Part shown: one piece after another, positions 59,491 through 64,000 of the stretch
How the letters are laid out: every line of letters starts with the position of its first letter
How positions within the stretch are numbered: the first letter of the stretch is position 1
Origin: Bactrocera neohumeralis
Lineage: Eukaryota; Arthropoda; Insecta; Diptera; Tephritidae
NCBI RefSeq assembly: GCF_024586455.1
Contig: NC_065923.1
Coordinates: forward strand, 36,132,370 to 36,196,369
Length of the DNA: 64,000 nt
Reading direction: 5' to 3'
Position numbers and translations under genes: made by a program
Notes under the pieces: generated by a model
Seen by the model: only the letters and a program-made list of their open reading frames with translations
What the model was told of the DNA's origin: nothing
The model's database searches: none

Positions 59491-60376
59491 ACAAGTAAGG
59501 AAGGGCTAAGTTCGGGTGTCACCGAACATTTTTTACTCTCGCATGATAAAGTGATAATCGAGATTTCATTATCCGTCATTTACATATTTTTTTTATTTTG
59601 CTGTAAAATTAATTAGATTAGTAGTTCCTGAGATATGGTTTTTGGTCCATAAGTGGGCGACGCCACACCCATTTTCAATTTTTAAAAAAAGCCTGGGTGA
59701 AGCTTCCTTCTGTCATTTCTTCCGTAAAACTTACTGTTTCTGAAGTTTTTTTTGTTAGTCGGTTAACGCACTTTTAGTGATTTTCAACATAACCTTTGTA
59801 TGGGAGGTGGGTGTGGTTATTATCCGATTTCTTCCATTTTTAAACTGTATATGGAAATGCCTGAAGGAAACGACTCTGTAGAGTTTGGTTGACATAGCTA
59901 TAGTAGTTTCCGAGATATGTACAAAAATCTTAGTAGGGGGCGGGGCCACGCCCACTTTTCCAAAAAAATTACGTCCAAATATGCCCTTCCCTAATGCGAT
60001 CCTTTGTGCCAAATTTCACTTTAATATCTTTATTTATGGCTTAGTTATGACACTTTATAGGTTTCGGTTTCCGCCATTTTGTGGGCGTGGCAGTTGGCCG
60101 ATTTTGCCCATCTTCAAACTTAACCTTCTTATGGAGCCAAGAAATACGTGTACCAAGTTTCATCATGATATCTCAATTTTGACTCAAGTTACAGCTTGCA
60201 CGGACGGACGGACTGACGGACAGACAGACATCTGGATTTCAACTCTACTCGTCACCCTGAACACTTTGGTTTATATAACCCTATATCTGACTCTTTTAGT
60301 TTTAGGACTTACAAACAACCGTTATGTGAACAAATCTATAATACTCTCCTTAGCAATATTGTTGCGAGAGTATAAA
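59491..60376 (+). mobile_element. Asymmetric 1-kb repeat, copy 3
   Basis: Runs from ACAAGTAAGGAAGGGCTAAG to TTGCGAGAGTATAAAA, opposite in orientation to 15647-16701. About 180 bp near the left end are deleted relative to that copy (after TTTACATATTTTTTTTATT). The CGGACGGACTGACGGACAGA microsatellite and GGGCGTGGC blocks are present. Its last 8 bases were duplicated by the hAT insertion that follows. A 170-codon open frame on plus reflects composition, not a gene. Confidence 0.8.
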
Positions 60377-60727
60377 ACAGTGGTCGGCATTTCATAGCAA
60401 AATTTTGCAAACCAACTCACACGTACGCTTACGCTCTATCGTTCAGTCGTTGTCGAGCCAGCAACGAATTAACATCGCGTACGACTATAGCGCAAAACCA
60501 ATTATGCCCTGTGAGAAATATTTTATGATTCTAAATGCCTTTGGTGCCATGCAATGCCTTTTATGTTCCAAGTCTTTTAAGCATAATAGGGAATATATCC
60601 TTAAAAGACATTTTGCTAATTTTTATTATACTATTAATTAATTAATAATTTTAATTCCAATTTCTCACTAGGCTACTTTTTTTCGTGCTCACCAACACAG
60701 TGACAGATCCTCTCATGCCGACCACTG
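60377..60727 (+). mobile_element. 351-bp hAT mini-element with partial zinc finger
   Basis: Ends CAGTGGTCGGCAT and ATGCCGACCACTG are perfect inverted repeats of hAT type. The 8-bp target duplication GTATAAAA lies at 60369-60376 and 60728-60735. Inside, a plus-strand frame (to 60641) reads MPCEKYFMILNAFGAMQ followed by a BED/C2H2-like finger, CLLCSKSFKHNREYILKRHF. The finger resembles the N-terminus of ZBED-type hAT transposases. The rest of the transposase is deleted. The frame's first ATG is near 60503, so any product would be a short finger-only peptide. Confidence 0.9.
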
Positions 60728-60764
60728 GTATAAAAATATTGTCGGACGCAAATTGTTAAAGTTG

Positions 60765-61050
60765 TATGTAGTAGAGTGAGATGGAAACGTTAAAACAATT
60801 TCTCCTCCATTGTCCAGCCTTTGCAAAACTGAGGCTGAAACATATCGGCAATCTTGAACCAGAAAACATTGCCGTAATTGGCATTAGCTGTCTCAACAAA
60901 TCTGTGATAGGCTCAAAGAGCTTAGTCGATGTGTGAGATTCTTATGATCAATTCTAGTTGGTATCTTGGATGTTTCAATACCACACGGATCAACGTTTTA
61001 AGCTGTGCAAATCAGATTACTGTTCGACCTCTTATCCTACCTAATCCTAC
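60765..61050 (+). pseudogene. C-terminal fragment of an RNase H non-LTR element
   Basis: Reads SEMETLKQFLLHCPAFAKLR followed by LKHIGNL, the ExxKHLLCxCP...RxxxLG block that ends RNase H-bearing insect elements. It then decays to a CCTACCTAATCCTACCT tail. Compare the same block at 7190-7240 (TTETTKHLLC). Confidence 0.65.
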
Positions 61051-62529
61051 CTCCCTTGAGTTAAAAAAGCTGGTAAAATAACTTTCAAGATTTAAATACG
61101 GATCAACTAATTTCATTAACAGATTTCATACTTCTAAACAATATCGATTATCACTTTTTTATATGAGGGCTGTGTGACCATTTATTGGTTCACAATTGAC
61201 TGCAATATGTATGTTCCATATTTTCAAAAGCCTGCTATAATTTTTAACCAATTTTAATCGCTGTTTTGTAATAGTAACCAAACTATTCCACAGAAGTACC
61301 TGTAGATCCTTCTCACTCTTTTTATGTATTTATTCTGCATTGAACGATGGTTTTCCAACAGCTTGTATCACAAGAAAATCGATTTTTCACTTTCTTTCTC
61401 TTCGTTTTTCATTCTTATATTGTATGTGTATTTTTCTACAAAACACATACATATATGTACCAGTGAAGCTGCAGCATGAACGCTTTATCGGAAATTCAAT
61501 CCGTTACAAATAAGTGAGTTATTTTATGCTTTACAATACTCACCATTCGCGAAAGCTTTAAAGGAAGCTTATCTCTAGTATTTGCAAAGCATTGATTTTG
61601 AGCAGCATTCTTTCATCATTGCAGCATATCGAATGAAATCAAATCAATTAAGGGCTGTTGTTGGAATTCTGCAAAATACCAGAGGGAATTGCACATGCCA
61701 TTAATAATGCCAGTAAAAGAATTTCATATTAAAAGTGAGCTATGCAAAAGTATATTCAACGGATGAGGAATTAGCAGAGGCTATGTGGAAGGTACGAGTA
61801 TAGTTTATTTGGGTATTTTTGCATAATAAAGTGATAGTTAAGAAAAATTGTTGAATATTCTTACTACTCTCATGAGGTCTGTTACAAGTGGCTGTCATGC
61901 GAGAGTAGGATCTTGCTGGATGATCGAATGCTCTCCAACTAAGAGAGTGTTACCTTACCACCCTTGTAAATCATCCAGTTGATACACTCTTGCCCCAGTT
62001 CTATGTCTAGCAGTTAAAAGTTTTAATACCTTTACAGGAGGCTCAATACTAAACCAATAAATCAGCTGGATAGTGACTATTTTGAATCCTTGTAATAATA
62101 TTTTTTTGCATAAATTTTGCCATTTTGCTTTTTAAACACTTTCTAAACAGTGCACAGTTTTTATCTGTAAAAAAGATACGTTCATGGCCGTTAAGTGATA
62201 AGTCTTGACATTGATCTGGTCGATGCATCCAATTCCTTTGACAAAAGTTTAATTTCTAAAGGGATTTCATCGAAAGAATATGGTAACAGGTTTTATGGCA
62301 TCATTAGTTCAAACCACGCGAGGATGACCAAAGAATATTTATGAACGAGAAACTCACCACGACCTTAGGTCTATTGTGCCCAAAGTAAAGAGCTGATGAG
62401 ATTAAACATGGCATTTCAAGTAAGGTAAGCTTTGCTGTGGTCTAATAAAGGGTTTTTAAGTAAAAGCGCTAAAAACCAAAAAGTTTAGGATATGAATTAA
62501 ATTTTTTTGTATATGTACATATGTACGGA
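61051..62529. other. Non-coding, nothing recognised
   Basis: Near 61550-61800 a broken frame reads IIAAYRMKSNQLRAVVGILQ with codon texture unlike its flanks, but no family was recognised. Confidence 0.3.
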
Positions 62530-62790
62530 ACTCAATTTTTTTTTGCGTGGCCACCACGGGCACAATAGACGTGAGAGCGACGTGTGACAGACTGATTTGG
62601 CTCTTCATCAATTGATGCTTTAGCGGCAGCAATATTCTCGAAACCACGGCCACTTCTTTGGGAACATTTTGTTTCTGTGGATTCCAATTTTTCCACTCGA
62701 CGCACAATTGCTGATCTGAATTGGAAGAGCGCCTTATCGGTCCACTTTTGTAGTGCCCGATTGAAAAATCTTATATATTATTATTATTAT
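62530..62790 (-). pseudogene. HTH fragment of a Tc1/mariner-type transposase
   Basis: The minus strand reads FQFRSAIVRRVEKLESTET, then RSGRGFENIAAAKASIDEEP and NQSVTRRSH, matching the inter-HTH region and second HTH of the family seen at 32310-32949. Nothing downstream of the HTH is preserved. Confidence 0.7.
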
Positions 62791-64000
62791 GTGATATCAG
62801 AGCAGATTGAAATAGTAGTTTGGGCTATTTGTGGCGAATTTTATTTTCTGCCTTTATAATATACATATACAATATACATATATGTATCTAAATTGTTATT
62901 AATTTTTACAATAGTAGAATAATGTAAATTAAAAATTTTCCAGGAAAACAAAATTATATCTGAACGATGATCAATAACCATTTCTCAAGAAGTATAATAA
63001 AAGAGTGTTGGAATTAATACCCTAGAATTTTTCAAATATATTTAGGTTATATACCTAGAACCAATTAAAACAAATTAAACAGAATAAAGAGATTTTATTA
63101 TTTATTATTTATTAACTTTTTCTCGAAACACATCACATATTCTCGGAATAAATGTCTGAGAGTTCGAATGACAAATGCTTTACATTTAAAACTTGAAATT
63201 AATTTATTCGTGAGAATCACATCCATATAGTATGAACTTTCGCTTGTAGAAAAATTCTAAAACCTTCATATACTTTTACCGTTGTTATAATACAAAGGAG
63301 CTCAATCAGTTATGGTTTCGCGAATTTCATTTCTATTACTTCTTCATCATTAACACAGAATTCAACGCTCATGCCAACCTAGCCTTCACTTTCATAGGAT
63401 TTGACACTTAACACCAAAATTTGGAGAATCATCTAAGACTTCCATGGAATTCCTGAAACGTTATGTTATGGACCAATTAATTTTAGTTTAGTTTCACAGG
63501 ATATGCTAACGAATTACTTATCTAAATCAAAAGAAGGGATCAATGGTAATAAAAATGAGGTACTCGAGTACTCTCCTGTTTTAAGACCACACTAGTGCTA
63601 TATTAGAAACAAATTTTGTTAACAGGCTAAAGTGTTCCACTGCCTATTCTCCATTTTTACTACCGTTTCCCATTAACCATTGATTAGATTTTCCAATAAA
63701 TTTGAAAATAATTTTAAAATATACCTAAATACTTAATGGTTTTTACATCTTCCGACCGTTGCCTTATTATAGTTATATTAAATTTATTTCTGAATTTATT
63801 AAATTTTACTCAGAACTGTTTGGCCGCGATGTGTTTTGATTTGCGAGTCACAAGGTGACTTCAGGGTGAACTGACTACCAGCTTACTCTATACAAGTAAA
63901 GCAGGCACTGTGCCTGCCTAATTAAGTGATAGTTTTGAGCAATACTCGTGAACTTGTTACATCACTACTGTCACATCAATAACGTTTATATTTGAGGACT
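62791..64000. other. Non-coding, nothing recognised
   Basis: AT-rich DNA to the end of the window. Confidence 0.35.

Noticed and set aside
59885..60397. 170-codon frame on plus
   Set aside because: It lies entirely in the non-coding 1-kb repeat, and frames of similar length occur on both strands in all copies.
1..64000. CRISPR array, bacterial operon or phage genes
   Set aside because: No spaced identical repeats, Shine-Dalgarno-linked genes or phage modules. Gene structure and transposons are those of an insect.

Overview
This 64 kb window looks like a gene-poor, transposon-rich piece of a higher-fly genome. The single host coding exon is an FMRFamide-type neuropeptide receptor close to Drosophila FMRFaR. 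The repeat content (mariner and Tc1-like relics, an RTE-type retroposon, and a roughly 1 kb repeat with CCGT/GTCC runs and GGGCGTGGC blocks) suggests a tephritid fruit fly such as Bactrocera, Zeugodacus or Ceratitis. The species is an inference; no search was possible.

Layout. 0-7.5 kb: AT-rich DNA with a Tc1-like transposase tail, a broken mariner and an RNase H-bearing non-LTR relic. 7.66-9.33 kb (minus): the intact 555-residue receptor, preceded by non-coding DNA that may be its 5' intron. 11-27.5 kb: an RTE relic carrying a MITE in its 3' tail, asymmetric 1 kb repeats, an internally deleted mariner with perfect ends, TA-flanked MITEs and a 5'/3'-fused RTE copy. 27.5-31 kb: few recognisable transposons, a five-unit degenerate tandem array, and a possible minus-strand promoter. 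31-47 kb: more mariner and Tc1-like relics and MITEs.

47.2-57.1 kb is the most informative part. Sequence before a 100-N gap (47213-54958) is repeated after it (55059-57112). The first copy carries three extra insertions: an 802-bp mariner, a 2.15-kb fold-back repeat (itself containing a 414-bp solo LTR) and a 3.03-kb two-gene PIF/Harbinger element. Two of these have exact target duplications and a matching empty site in the second copy. One contig end being homologous to the next contig start suggests two unmerged haplotypes, although patchy identity leaves a real duplication possible. 57-64 kb: non-LTR RNase H relics, another 1 kb repeat with a 351-bp hAT mini-element in its end, and a collinear TATA-bearing non-coding block that also occurs near 13.8 kb.

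Nothing here forms an operon or a multi-gene pathway. The only genes that act together are the PIF/Harbinger pair, a MADF/Myb-like DNA-binding protein and a DDE transposase, and the transposase is frameshifted. Most coding signals outside the receptor and the MADF gene are decayed transposases or reverse-transcriptase fragments.
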